Shown: piece after piece, positions 1 through 9,600 of the stretch
How the letters are laid out: each line of letters opens with the position of its first letter
Position numbering within the stretch: position 1 is the stretch's first letter
From: Streptomyces aidingensis
GTDB taxonomy: Bacteria > Actinomycetota > Actinomycetes > Streptomycetales > Streptomycetaceae
Direction of reading: 5' to 3'
Length of the DNA: 64,000 nt
Assembly (NCBI RefSeq): GCF_900112355.1
Contig: NZ_FOLM01000020.1
Coordinates: forward strand, 25,724-89,723
The notes under the pieces: generated by a model
What the model saw: only the letters and a program-made list of their open reading frames with translations
What the model was told of the DNA's origin: nothing
Databases searched by the model: none
Made by a program: the position numbers and the translations under genes

Positions 1-2
1 AG

Positions 3-3000
3 GAAGAGGTCTCCGCCGAGGTCCGCCGCGCCCTGTCCGACGCCCAGCTCGACGCCGGCAACGCCCAGACCGCCGTCGACGACGCCCGCGAGAAGCTCAA
101 CGCCGCCATCGCCCTGGCCCAGCAGGCCAAGGAAGCCCGCGAGGAAGCCGCCGAACGCTGCAAACGCGACCTGGAGGAAGCCTCCGACGCGGGCATGCAG
201 AACAAGAAGTGGTGGCAGAAGGCCGTCGACTGGGTCGTCGACAACTGGGACACCATCGTCAACGTCTGCAAGATCATCGTCGCCGTCGTCGGCATCATCG
301 CCATGATCGTCGGCGGCCCCCTCGCCCTGCTCGTCCTCGCCGCCGCCCTCATCGTCCTCGCCGACACCTTGATCAAATACGCCAACGGCGAGGCATCGCT
401 CTGGGACGTCGCTTTTGCGGCACTTGACTGCATTCCGGGCATGAAAGGCCTGACCACCGCCGCCGGACTGCTCAAGGGAGTCAAGTCGGGCCTGAAGGGC
501 CTCAAGGCCGGCGCCAAGGGGCTGGGACGGACGTTGCGCCGTCATGGTCGGCCCGACGTGAGCAAGGTGTGCAAGACGGACCCGGTGGACATGGCCACCG
601 GGGAAATGCTCACCTCCGCCACGGATTTCGCGCTCCCCTCCGTCATGCGCCTCGAAATGGAACGCCACCACCTGTCGGGCTATCGGCACGGCCGATGGTT
701 CGGGCCTTCCTGGGCGTCCGTGCTGGACCAGCATCTGCGTCTCGCGGATGACGGCGTCCAGTACTTCGCCGCCGACGGGATGATCCTCGACTTCCCTGTC
801 CCGGGGATCGGCCTTGAGCAGTCGGTGGTGGCCGTGGAGGGGCCACGGTGGGACCTGGCGTGGGACGGCGAGCCTCACGGCCTCATGACGGTGCACCGTA
901 CCGACGACGGACGCACCCTCCACTTCCGCGCCGCACCAGGGCAGCCGGACTCCGTGCTGCCCTTGGTGGCCATGACCGACCGGAACGGAAACCGGGTCGA
1001 TGTGCTGTACGACGAACGCGGGGAGCCGCGTGAGGTCGTGCACTCCGGAGGCTACCGGTTGGGGGTGTCCGTCGACGACGGCAGGATCACCGAGTTCCGG
1101 CTGCTCAGTGACCCGGAGCAGCGCGTCCTCGTCAGCTACGGCTACGACGCCCAGGGCAATCTGGCGAAGATCTACAACTCCTCCGGCCTGCCGTACACCT
1201 TCACCTACGACGACGAGCACCGGATCGTCGCCTGGGAGGACCGCAACGGTCACTGGTACCGCTACGCCTACGACGAGGCAGGCCGGTGCACAGGCACGGA
1301 GGGCGCAGGGGGATACCTAGCCAGCAGCATCGTGTACGACCCGGACCGGTACCGGACCCATTTCACCGATGCCCTGGGCAACACCACCACGTACCAGTTC
1401 AACGACGCCTACCAGCTGGTCGCCGAAACCGACCCCCTCGGCAACACCATCCGGCGGGAGTGGGACCGGTACGACCGTCTTCTGTCGGTCACCGACCCAG
1501 GGGGCCATCGCACCCGCTACGGCTATGACGAGCACGGCCGGGTGTCCCGGATCACCCGGCCGGATGGGCGCGACATGACGGTCCGCTACAACCAGCAGGG
1601 CCTGCCCGTGCTGATCACCGAGGCCGATGGCACCACATGGCGGCAGGAATACGACGACGCCGGGAACCGGACCGCGGTCATTGACCCCCTCGGAGCGGCC
1701 ACCCGTTTCGAGTACGGCGCCTTCGGACACCTTGTCGCGATGGTGGACGAGCTGGGTGGCAGGACGACCCTGGAGTGCAACGCGGCGGGGCTGCCCACCG
1801 TGGTGGTGGACCCCACCGGCAGCCGCACCGAATACCGCCACGACCCCCTCGGCCGTGTCATCGAGGCCACCGATCCCCTCGGCGCCGTGACCCGCATGCA
1901 GTGGACCCTGGAAGGGCTGCCCCTGCTCCGCGTCGGTCCCCAGGGCGAAACACAGCAGTGGTCGTGGGACGCGGAGGGGAACTGCCTGAGCATCACCGAT
2001 CCGGCCGGCGGCGTCGTCCGGTTCGAGCCGGGCCCGTTCGGACTCCTGCTGTCGCGGACGGCTCCGGACGGTGCCCGCCTGTACCTGACCCACGACGCGG
2101 AGCTGCAGGTCACCTCGGTGACCGGGCCGCACGGCCTGACCTGGACCTATCGCTACGACGCCGTCGGCAACGTCATCCAGGAGGAGGATTTCGACGGCGC
2201 TGAGCAGTCGTACGCCTACGACCCCGTCGGCCGCCCGCTGCGCAGGGTCACCCGGGCGGGCAGCACGGTGTCCTTCCGCTACAACTCGCTCGGTCTCATG
2301 ACCGAGAAGGATGTGGACGGCAGTCGCACCCGCTTCGACTACGACCCCGCTGGCCGGATGCTCCGTGCCTCGGGTCCGGATTCCGCCATCGCGGTCGAAC
2401 GCGACCCGGTGGGGCGTACCGTACGGCAGACCGTGGACGGCCGCACCGCGGTCTTCGGCTACGACGCGGCAGGACAACTGCGCGAGCGCATCACCCCGAG
2501 CGGCCTCACCAGTGCCTGGGACTATGACGCCGCCGGCCTGCCCACGGTGCTGCGTTCCGCCGGGCGTGCCCTCACCTGGGAATACGACCGTGCGGGCCGG
2601 GAAGTGACCCGCGGAATCGGTCCCGATCTCCGGCTCCGGCACTCCTGGGACGCATCCGGCCGGCTCAGCGGCCAGGCTCTGGTGTCGGCCGGCACCGTGC
2701 TCGAGCAGCGGCACTACGCCTACCGCGCCGATCGGCATGTGGTCGGCCTCCACAACGCCGAGGGACTGACCGAGTTCACACTCGACCCTGCGGGACGGGT
2801 ACTCCGTGCCATGGGCGGTGGCCACGACGAGTCCTATGCCTATGACCTGGCGGGTGGTGTCACCGCAGCGCGGTGGCAGTCCGGCGGCGGGGAACCCGAT
2901 GCGGCCGGCACCCGCCAGTACGTCGGCACGCGCGTCATGCGGGCGGGGCGTACCCGCTACGAGTACGACACGGCGGGCAGGATCGTACGGCGGGAACGGA

Positions 3001-4055
3001 AGTGCCTGTCGGGCAAGTCGCTCACCTGGCGGTACAACTGGGATGCCGAGGACCGCCTGATTGCGGTCACCACTCCCCAGGGCTCGCGCTGGCGATACCG
3101 CTACGACCCGCTGGGACGCCGCATCGCCAAGGAGCACCTGTCCGACACCGGTGCCCTGCTGCGCAAGGTCGACTTCTCCTGGCACGGCACGCAGTTGATC
3201 GAGCAAGTCTCCGTGGAGCCCGGGAACGACAAGGTCACCACCATCACCTGGGATTACCTTCACCAGCACCCGGTCGCCCAGACCACCCGGCACACCACGG
3301 CGGACGGTTCCGGGGGGACCGGAGGCGAGACGCTCCGGTTCCACTCCGTCATCACCGACTTCGTGGGCACCCCGACGGAACTGGTCGACGAGTCCGGGCA
3401 CATCGACTGGCGCGCACGGACCACGGTCTGGGGCGTGCCGGCCACTGATGAGTACGACCACGCGATGCCGCTTCGCTTCCCCGGTCAGTACGCCGATCCG
3501 GAAACCGGCTGGAACTACAACTACTACCGCCACTACGACCCGGAAACGGCGCGGTACGTTTCCCCCGACCCCCTGGGGATGCACCCCCACCCGAATCACT
3601 ACGGGTATGTGGACAATCCCTTCCTGGCGATCGATCCGCTGGGTCTCGAATGCAAGAAGATCACGAACGCCAAGAAGGTTCTGCAACAGACGATTGACCG
3701 GGCAGGGGAAGGAAAACGCCGGCTCCACTCGAACTACCACGGCCATCTGTCGGAGGCGCGGGAGCTGGAAATTCTCCGGAACCCGGACGCCGCCTATCTC
3801 TCCACCGGCACCAGCCAGCGCATCATCGTCCGGGGCGGAGACGACATCGTGGTGATGGAGAGTGCGGGTGCCAGAAAGGGACAGATCATCACCAGCTACG
3901 GCCCGTCCGGCCCGCGGAACGAGAGTGGTGCGGCGGCTCTGGGAGGCAAACCCGAGGACCCGGGGCTCCCCGTGACCCATGACAACATCGTGAACGGCAC
4001 CATCCCGACGCCCGGGGGCAGCAGCATTCCTCCCGCCGTACCGTTCTTCCCGTAG
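3..4055 (+). CDS. Rhs/YD-repeat polymorphic toxin, 5' partial
   Basis: The reading frame is open from the left edge, so the true start is outside the window; about 1,350 residues are visible. In order it shows an Ala/Glu-rich coiled coil (codons before base 195), a strongly hydrophobic segment (about bases 255-370), the DPVDMATGEM motif that opens Rhs cores (DUF6531 type, near 570), many YD repeats such as YDEAGR and YDPLGRR, the conserved core end with DPLG and IDPLG motifs (about 3567-3645), and a variable C-terminal tip of roughly 135 residues. Rhs cores in this family form a shell around a releasable toxin. The tip contains HGHLSEARELEILRNPDA and GQIITSYGPSG, which look like a small RNase of the barnase/EndoU/colicin/RelE superfamily; that is inference. 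The hydrophobic N-terminal part resembles actinobacterial polymorphic toxins thought to leave by type VII-like export. The next gene, 12 bp away, is the likely immunity gene. Confidence 0.9.
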   Translation, partial: EEVSAEVRRALSDAQLDAGNAQTAVDDAREKLNAAIALAQQAKEAREEAAERCKRDLEEASDAGMQNKKWWQKAVDWVVDNWDTIVNVCKIIVAVVGIIAMIVGGPLALLVLAAALIVLADTLIKYANGEASLWDVAFAALDCIPGMKGLTTAAGLLKGVKSGLKGLKAGAKGLGRTLRRHGRPDVSKVCKTDPVDMATGEMLTSATDFALPSVMRLEMERHHLSGYRHGRWFGPSWASVLDQHLRLADDGVQYFAADGMILDFPVPGIGLEQSVVAVEGPRWDLAWDGEPHGLMTVHRTDDGRTLHFRAAPGQPDSVLPLVAMTDRNGNRVDVLYDERGEPREVVHSGGYRLGVSVDDGRITEFRLLSDPEQRVLVSYGYDAQGNLAKIYNSSGLPYTFTYDDEHRIVAWEDRNGHWYRYAYDEAGRCTGTEGAGGYLASSIVYDPDRYRTHFTDALGNTTTYQFNDAYQLVAETDPLGNTIRREWDRYDRLLSVTDPGGHRTRYGYDEHGRVSRITRPDGRDMTVRYNQQGLPVLITEADGTTWRQEYDDAGNRTAVIDPLGAATRFEYGAFGHLVAMVDELGGRTTLECNAAGLPTVVVDPTGSRTEYRHDPLGRVIEATDPLGAVTRMQWTLEGLPLLRVGPQGETQQWSWDAEGNCLSITDPAGGVVRFEPGPFGLLLSRTAPDGARLYLTHDAELQVTSVTGPHGLTWTYRYDAVGNVIQEEDFDGAEQSYAYDPVGRPLRRVTRAGSTVSFRYNSLGLMTEKDVDGSRTRFDYDPAGRMLRASGPDSAIAVERDPVGRTVRQTVDGRTAVFGYDAAGQLRERITPSGLTSAWDYDAAGLPTVLRSAGRALTWEYDRAGREVTRGIGPDLRLRHSWDASGRLSGQALVSAGTVLEQRHYAYRADRHVVGLHNAEGLTEFTLDPAGRVLRAMGGGHDESYAYDLAGGVTAARWQSGGGEPDAAGTRQYVGTRVMRAGRTRYEYDTAGRIVRRERKCLSGKSLTWRYNWDAEDRLIAVTTPQGSRWRYRYDPLGRRIAKEHLSDTGALLRKVDFSWHGTQLIEQVSVEPGNDKVTTITWDYLHQHPVAQTTRHTTADGSGGTGGETLRFHSVITDFVGTPTELVDESGHIDWRARTTVWGVPATDEYDHAMPLRFPGQYADPETGWNYNYYRHYDPETARYVSPDPLGMHPHPNHYGYVDNPFLAIDPLGLECKKITNAKKVLQQTIDRAGEGKRRLHSNYHGHLSEARELEILRNPDAAYLSTGTSQRIIVRGGDDIVVMESAGARKGQIITSYGPSGPRNESGAAALGGKPEDPGLPVTHDNIVNGTIPTPGGSSIPPAVPFFP

Positions 4056-4067
4056 AAAGAGTCCGAA

Positions 4068-4823
4068 GTGGAACTGCAACTGACGGACAGAGTGCCGGTG
4101 GACACTTCGGCCCCGCCCCTTCCCCACCCGCCGCGACTCTCGCTGAACGGCGGCTTCCTGATGACGGGCGGCTATGCAAAGCCATCGGAGCGGGAACAGG
4201 CGTACGCCGTGACGCGAGGCAGCCAGGACTGGCTGTGGACAGGGGACGACGAGATCCGCTTCCAGCACCCTTCGGGGGACCTGCACAGCCTGTTCCTGCA
4301 CGTGCCCCCGCTCACCGACACGGCCGCAGGCGTGTGCGCATCCTGGCCCGAAACCCGGATCATCACCGGCGGGCTCCGGCTGAGCCCCGCCCGGAATTTC
4401 GAACTGCCGGCCACCCAGGGGTGCTGGTCAAGCCCGGACGGCGGTGCCCTCGCCGCTCACTACGGCAGTGGTGGCCCGGCGCGGGGCGAACGCGTCCGCC
4501 TTCGCATCGCTCCCTGCCTCGATCTCGTCTTCGTGGGCGGCCTGCTGAGCGGCTGGCTCCTCGAACGGCCCGAGCGGTTCCTGGTCACGGACTGGGAGCC
4601 GCATGACGAGAGCCCACCCGATCCCGTGCTCGCCGGACTGCTGCGTGCATTCCTTCCCTACCTGGCGGAGCCGCTGATCGACCGCATCACGGACGACGCC
4701 GATCCCGGGCTGCTGGCCGAACTCCGTGCGCTGGAGACCCGCACCCAGGCGCTCGGCTCTTCCGCAGGCCGCGCTCCCGTCCTCGCCGCAGCGATCCGGA
4801 AACTGATCGAGGACTGGTACTGA
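4068..4823 (+). CDS. Candidate immunity protein for the Rhs toxin
   Basis: A GTG-started 251-aa protein begins 12 bp after the Rhs stop, with a GAAAGAG-type ribosome site in the gap. It has no signal peptide, no membrane segment and no motif I recognise. The sequence is mixed and acidic, with several Trp residues (GSQDWLWTGDDEIRF, TDWEPHD). Position is the main evidence: in Rhs and other polymorphic toxin loci the gene directly after the variable tip normally encodes the cognate immunity protein, which binds and blocks the tip in the cytoplasm. It could instead be an unrelated hypothetical protein. The coding frame is supported by tight spacing and strong GC3 bias. Confidence 0.65.
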   Translation: MELQLTDRVPVDTSAPPLPHPPRLSLNGGFLMTGGYAKPSEREQAYAVTRGSQDWLWTGDDEIRFQHPSGDLHSLFLHVPPLTDTAAGVCASWPETRIITGGLRLSPARNFELPATQGCWSSPDGGALAAHYGSGGPARGERVRLRIAPCLDLVFVGGLLSGWLLERPERFLVTDWEPHDESPPDPVLAGLLRAFLPYLAEPLIDRITDDADPGLLAELRALETRTQALGSSAGRAPVLAAAIRKLIEDWY

Positions 4824-4960
4824 TCAGCCCATGACTCGTGCCGGCACGCAGCCCAGCAGGGCGACACGGCGTTATTCATCCTCCGACCGGCTTCCGGCCC
4901 GCTCCGGGCGACTTCTGACGACGATGCCGCCGCGGCACGCCGGGCAGTAACCTGACCGTC

Positions 4961-5551
4961 GTGACGAATAGCATGACTCTGCGTGCCCGCACGCTCGCTG
5001 TCGCCCTGGCCGCGGCGGCCCTGCTCGCGGGAGGCTGCTCCTCCGCCGGTGACGAGGAGTCGGGTGACGACGAGATCGCGGGTGCCGAGCCCGCTACCCC
5101 TGCCGAGAACGATGCCACGGCTGAGGATCAGGAGGGAGAGGGGACGGCAGAGGCGGACACCGCTGCTCTGGAACAGCTCTACCAGGACTACTGGGCGGCA
5201 TTGATCGCCCTGGAGAACGGCGAGGATCTCGACCCGGCCCTGTTCGAGGGGATTGCCACGCCAGGCGTGGCGGAGGAACAGATCTCGCGGGTGCAGCCCA
5301 TGAAGGACGACGGCATCCGGCGGGTGGGCGAACCGGTCATCGACGAGATCACCGTGGAACTCGCCCCCGACGGCTCCGCGCGGATCCAGTCCTGTGTCGA
5401 CCCCGAGGGCTGGACGGCAGTGCGGAACGGCGAGGAGGTGCCCATCCAGTCCGCGGGCCGCTCCCCCCGGGTGGTGCTCGCCGAACGCGCCTCCGGCACC
5501 TGGCTGATCAGTGAGGAACGGCCCTCCGAGGAGGCGACGATCACATGCTGA
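4961..5551 (+). CDS. Secreted lipoprotein of unknown function
   Basis: A 196-aa protein starts at GTG 4961; an ATG four codons later is an alternative start. The N-terminus is a lipoprotein signal peptide: Arg-containing n-region, Ala/Leu-rich h-region and a LAGGC lipobox with Cys at about residue 27. A long acidic Glu/Asp/Ala linker (about residues 30-65) follows, as in many Streptomyces surface lipoproteins, and then a compact domain of about 130 residues with no recognised family. The fold could resemble small NTF2-like secreted domains (tyrosines and EQLYQDYWAALIALENGED near the domain start), but this is uncertain. The following secreted-protein gene begins 13 bp after the stop, so the two are probably co-transcribed. 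Confidence 0.8.
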   Translation: MTNSMTLRARTLAVALAAAALLAGGCSSAGDEESGDDEIAGAEPATPAENDATAEDQEGEGTAEADTAALEQLYQDYWAALIALENGEDLDPALFEGIATPGVAEEQISRVQPMKDDGIRRVGEPVIDEITVELAPDGSARIQSCVDPEGWTAVRNGEEVPIQSAGRSPRVVLAERASGTWLISEERPSEEATITC

Positions 5552-5564
5552 GGGGGATGGTGTG

Positions 5565-6512
5565 ATGTCGGAGCGGCGGAGGTGGGCGGCGGGCGGCGTG
5601 GCGGCGGTGCTGACCGCCGCTCTGCTGGCCGTGGGCGGGCAGCAACAGGCCGCCGCCGAATCCTGCGACGACGACGAAAAGATCCTGGTGGACCTGGGCG
5701 GCGGCAATGTCGAGTATCAGTGCCCCATCACCGACCCCGGGACGGATGGTTCCAGCGGCAGTGAAGGCCCCGGCGGCGACGGCGGCGCGGAAACCGGCGG
5801 CGGCCCGTCCTGCGACCTGTCCGCCGTGGAGAACAAGGGCCGCCAGGACGCCTCCACCTCCCGCTTCTGCGAGGGCGACAACGCCTGTTTCATCAACTTC
5901 CCCTCCAGCGTCTACCCCGACCCCGAGGACTGGCCCCCGGGACAGCCCACCGAGGACTCCGTCTACACCTACAAGGCCTGCTACGCCCCGGACGGCACCC
6001 GGGTCTCCGGCGACTGGGGCTGGTTCGTCCCGGACACCCCCTCACTCGGCACACTGGCCCGGCAGGCATACGGGCAGCTCCAGCTGCCCTCCTTCACCCT
6101 GGCGTTCAGTCCGCCGGGCAGGACGGTCGTACTCATTGAAACCTGGTGGTGGGCGGAGGGGCCGTCGAACGAGCCGGTCCCCGGCACTCCGGCCGCCAGC
6201 GTGGTGGCCATCGCCGAGCCCGACCGCCTGGAAGTCGATCCCGGCGACGGCACCGGGCCGTTCACCTGCCCCTTCATCACGGCCGAGGCGGACGACTGCA
6301 CCCACGTCTACCGGCGGGCGTCCACGGAGGGCACGGCCGAGGCCGCGGACGGCTCCGCCGCTTATCCGGCCCGCGCCCGGCTCGTCTACGACGTGCGGTT
6401 CGAGAACAACGGCGGGCCGCTGGACCTGCCCGGCCTGCCGGAGAGCATCGAGACGGAGTGGGTGGAGACACCGGTCCCGGTCACCGAGGTCCAGGCGGTC
6501 GTGACCGACTGA
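5565..6512 (+). CDS. Secreted hypothetical protein
   Basis: The product is 315 aa. I chose ATG 5565 because a GAGGGGG ribosome site overlaps the upstream stop and because this start yields a clean signal peptide (MSERRRW, hydrophobic stretch, cleavage after about AAAES). An in-frame upstream start would bury the signal. Mature features are a low-complexity Gly/Ser/Glu linker (about residues 60-90), several Cys that may form disulfides (CDLSAVENKGRQ, CEGDNACF, CPFITAEADDC), and a beta-rich C-terminal half ending in ETPVPVTEVQAVVTD. The closest general resemblance is to Streptomyces exported proteins that sit beside lipoproteins and are often mislabelled ATP/GTP-binding; no nucleotide-binding motif is visible. 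Function unknown. Confidence 0.8.
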   Translation: MSERRRWAAGGVAAVLTAALLAVGGQQQAAAESCDDDEKILVDLGGGNVEYQCPITDPGTDGSSGSEGPGGDGGAETGGGPSCDLSAVENKGRQDASTSRFCEGDNACFINFPSSVYPDPEDWPPGQPTEDSVYTYKACYAPDGTRVSGDWGWFVPDTPSLGTLARQAYGQLQLPSFTLAFSPPGRTVVLIETWWWAEGPSNEPVPGTPAASVVAIAEPDRLEVDPGDGTGPFTCPFITAEADDCTHVYRRASTEGTAEAADGSAAYPARARLVYDVRFENNGGPLDLPGLPESIETEWVETPVPVTEVQAVVTD

Positions 6513-6543
6513 CCGGCTGCCGGACGGCACCGGCCGGCGGCAA

Positions 6544-6619
6544 GTACTTCTCAGGGCGGCCGGCGGCCACATTCCCGGAAGTCACGGATGTCGGCGGGAG
6601 GCTATACGGTAGGTGGCCT
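6544..6619 (+). repeat. Left copy of ~75-bp direct repeat
   Basis: This 76-bp segment recurs in the same orientation at 16111-16185 with roughly seven differences, including one base of length. The core is shared almost intact: CGGCCACATTCC, GTCACGGATG, GGCGGGAGGC and ATACGGTAGGTGGCCT. The copy ends 34 bp before the GTG of the large helicase, so it must also carry that gene's promoter or leader; TACGGT is a plausible -10. The pair brackets the two-helicase module exactly. Confidence 0.85.
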
Positions 6620-6652
6620 GTTTTGGGGAGGACAGGACGGAAAGGGCACGAC

Positions 6653-9600
6653 GTGAGGCCGACGCTGGCCGCCGCGCAGCTGCGGGGGAGTCTGACGCAG
6701 TACCTCACCACGACGTATGCCCTGTCGGACGAGGACACCCGGGGTGCCCTGGAGCGTTTTCTGGGTGACGCGGAGACGGGCATCTTCCGCGGGCCCTTCC
6801 TGCGGATCAGGACACCGTTCCCGGCCGCGGCGGACGGGTGGCAGCGGCATCTGGAGTGGGCGCCCGGCTTCACACCCTGGCGGCACCAGGCGCGGGCCTG
6901 GGAACGGCTGAGCACGCTGCGCGGCCCGGCACGGCCCACCCTGGTGACCACCGGCACCGGCTCCGGCAAGACGGAGGCGTTCCTGGTTCCGGTGCTGGAC
7001 CATTGCCGGCGGGAGAAGGCCCGGGGCCGGTCCGGGATCAAGGCCGTGCTGCTGTACCCCATGAACGCCCTGGCCACCGACCAGGCCGGGCGGATCGGGG
7101 AGTACCTGGCCCGGCCCGAGCTGGCGCAGGTCACGGCCGGCCTGTACATCGGGGACCGGCCGGACACCGCATTCCGGCGGGTGCGGACCCGGCGCGAGGA
7201 GATGCGGGCCGCGCCACCGGATGTGCTGATCACCAACTACAAGATGCTCGATCTGCTGCTCCAGCGCGGCGAGGACGCCGCGCTGTGGCAGGGCGCCGAC
7301 ATCGCGTACGTGGTGCTCGACGAATTCCACACCTACGACGGCGCCCAGGGCACGGATGTGGCGGTGCTGCTGCGCCGGCTGGCGGCGGCGGTCGGGGCGG
7401 CCCGGCCCGGCCGGCCGCTGGGCCGGATCTGCCCGGTCGCCACCTCGGCGACCCTGGGCGAGGGCCGCGCCGGCGACGGCCGGACGGCCGGAGCGCTTCT
7501 GGAGGTCGCCGGGCAGGTGTTCGGGGTGACGTTCCCCGCCGACGCGGTGATCGGCGAGGAGCGGCTGTCCGCGGAGCAGTTCACCGGCGGCGTGGACTAC
7601 ACCCTGCCCGAGCCGCCCGGCCCGCAGGAGGTCGTCGCCTGCTCCGGCGGCCCGGAGGCGGAGGTCCGGCCGGAGCTGCTGGACCTGGACGGCCTCGCGG
7701 AGCGGCTGCTGGAGCGCGGCGGCCTGGACCCGTTCCGGCTCGGCCGGCTGCTCAAACGGCACAGCTTCACCCACGGTTTGCTGTCGCTGCTCGGCGGCGA
7801 GCCGCTGGACGAGTGGGAGCTGCCCGATCTGCTGGCCCGGGTCGGGTTCGGATACGCCTGGGGGCAGACGGCCCGGGAGAATCCGCGGCTGGTGCTGCAG
7901 GCACTGGCCCGGATCGTGGCGCTGCTCTCCGCCGCCCGCGACCCGGACTCGGAGGAACACAGTCCCCGCCCGCTGCTGCACATCGAGAGCCATCTGTGGG
8001 TGCGGCCGGTCACCCGGGTGCTGCGCGGGGTGGGCCGCGCTCCGGAGTTCCGCTGGTTCGAGGACGACCGTGCGCAGGCCAGGGCCGGCGGGCCGGCGGC
8101 CGTCCCCTCCCCCGGGGCGGAGACCGGCGGGGAAGGCGCGCAGGCCGCCCCGCTCTCCGCGCCGCCGTTCTCCTCCGCCGGTGCGGGACGGCCGGCCGGA
8201 GCCGCTGACTCGGGGGGCGCCGGGGGGTCGGGGCGGCCCCGGCCGCTGCCGGGCTCGGACACCGCACTGCGACCGCCGCAGGTGTATCTGCCCGCCGTCT
8301 ACTGCCGCACCTGCGGGCGCTCCGGATGGGCGGCGCTGTCACCGGAGGCCGACCCGGAGCAGCTCGTCATGGCGCCGGAACGGATCTGGCGGGCCGGGGT
8401 GAGCCGCGACCGGCGGCGGCTGCGCTACTTCATCGCCGCGACCGGGGCGGAGCGGCGTGCCGCGCTGGAGGCGCTGACGGGCGCGCGGCCAGCACCCGCG
8501 CCCGGCACCGGCCCGGACCCGCAGTCCGTCGTGGTCCTGGACGGGACGCGCGGCCGGTACCGGCCGCCGACGGCCGCGGACGGCGGTGAACTGCTGGACG
8601 CCTGGTTCGCCGTCGCCGTGCTGGACCGCAGGGTCGCCGACCGGGCCGCCCTGGACGACCGCTGCCCGGCGTGCCACACCGACAACGCCATCCGCTTTCT
8701 CGGTACCGCACTCGCCGCGCTGGCGTCGGCCGCCGTCACCCAGCTCTTCACCGGCGGGGACATCGCGCTGGCCCCCGGAGAGCGCAAGACCCTGCTGTTC
8801 AACGACTCCACCCAGGACGCGGCGCACCGCGCCGGGTACGTGGCCAACGCCTCCTACAAGTTCTCGCTCCGCTCGCTGCTCGCCCACAATCTGGACGACG
8901 CCGGCACCCCGGTACCGCTCAACGAGCTGATCGGCAATGTGCTGGACTCGGTGGACGACTCGCAGGCCCTGGCCGCCGTGGTGCCGCCCGATCTGCACGA
9001 CGAGCCGGGCGTGGACCGGCTGCTGTCCGGGCGAGGTACCGGTGACCGGCGCACCTGGAAGCTGATCGGGGAACGGCTGGCCTTCGCCACCGTGCTGGAG
9101 TTCGGCCTGCGGTCCCGGCTCGGGCGCACCCTGGAGCTGACCCGCACCGCGGCGGCCGAGGTCGTCATCCGGGAGCCCGAGCGGGTCGCCGCCCTGGCGC
9201 GCGATCTGTACCTCTCGCTGCCCGGACAGCTGGTGGTGGCGGACGGACTGCCGACACCCGACCGGTTCCTGGCACACGTGCGGGGCCTGCTGGAACGGCT
9301 GCGGCTGCGCGGCGCGGTGCGGCACCGCTGGCTGGAGCCCTGGATGCGGGACGCGGGCGTCACCCGGTATCTGATCTGGGGCGGCCGGCCGACCGGCATG
9401 CCCGCCTTCCCGGACGGGCGCGGCCCTCAGGGGCGCGCCGTGGCGCCGCCGCGTTTCCTGCTGGACGGGCAGCGGGACCGCTCGGTCTTCGACACCCTCC
9501 CCGGGCGCGGCGGCTGGTACCAGGACTGGACGCGCCGCTGCCTGCTGCTGGACGCGCCGGGTGCGGTGGAGTTCCTGCGCCGGCTGCTGCCGGCGCTCGC

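Noticed and set aside
1317..4301. A 994-codon open frame on the minus strand across the Rhs gene
   Set aside because: It mirrors the Rhs frame; long antisense frames are expected at this G+C content, and the peptide is low-complexity with no family motif.
6544..6619. Direct repeats as a tRNA-type attachment site
   Set aside because: Neither copy contains a tRNA 3' end and no intact integrase is in the bracketed segment; the repeat itself is retained as a finding without that claim.
6146..6652. Extending the large helicase start upstream
   Set aside because: The extension overlaps the secreted-protein gene in another frame and the direct repeat, and is Arg/Gly-rich; GTG 6653 has a good ribosome site.
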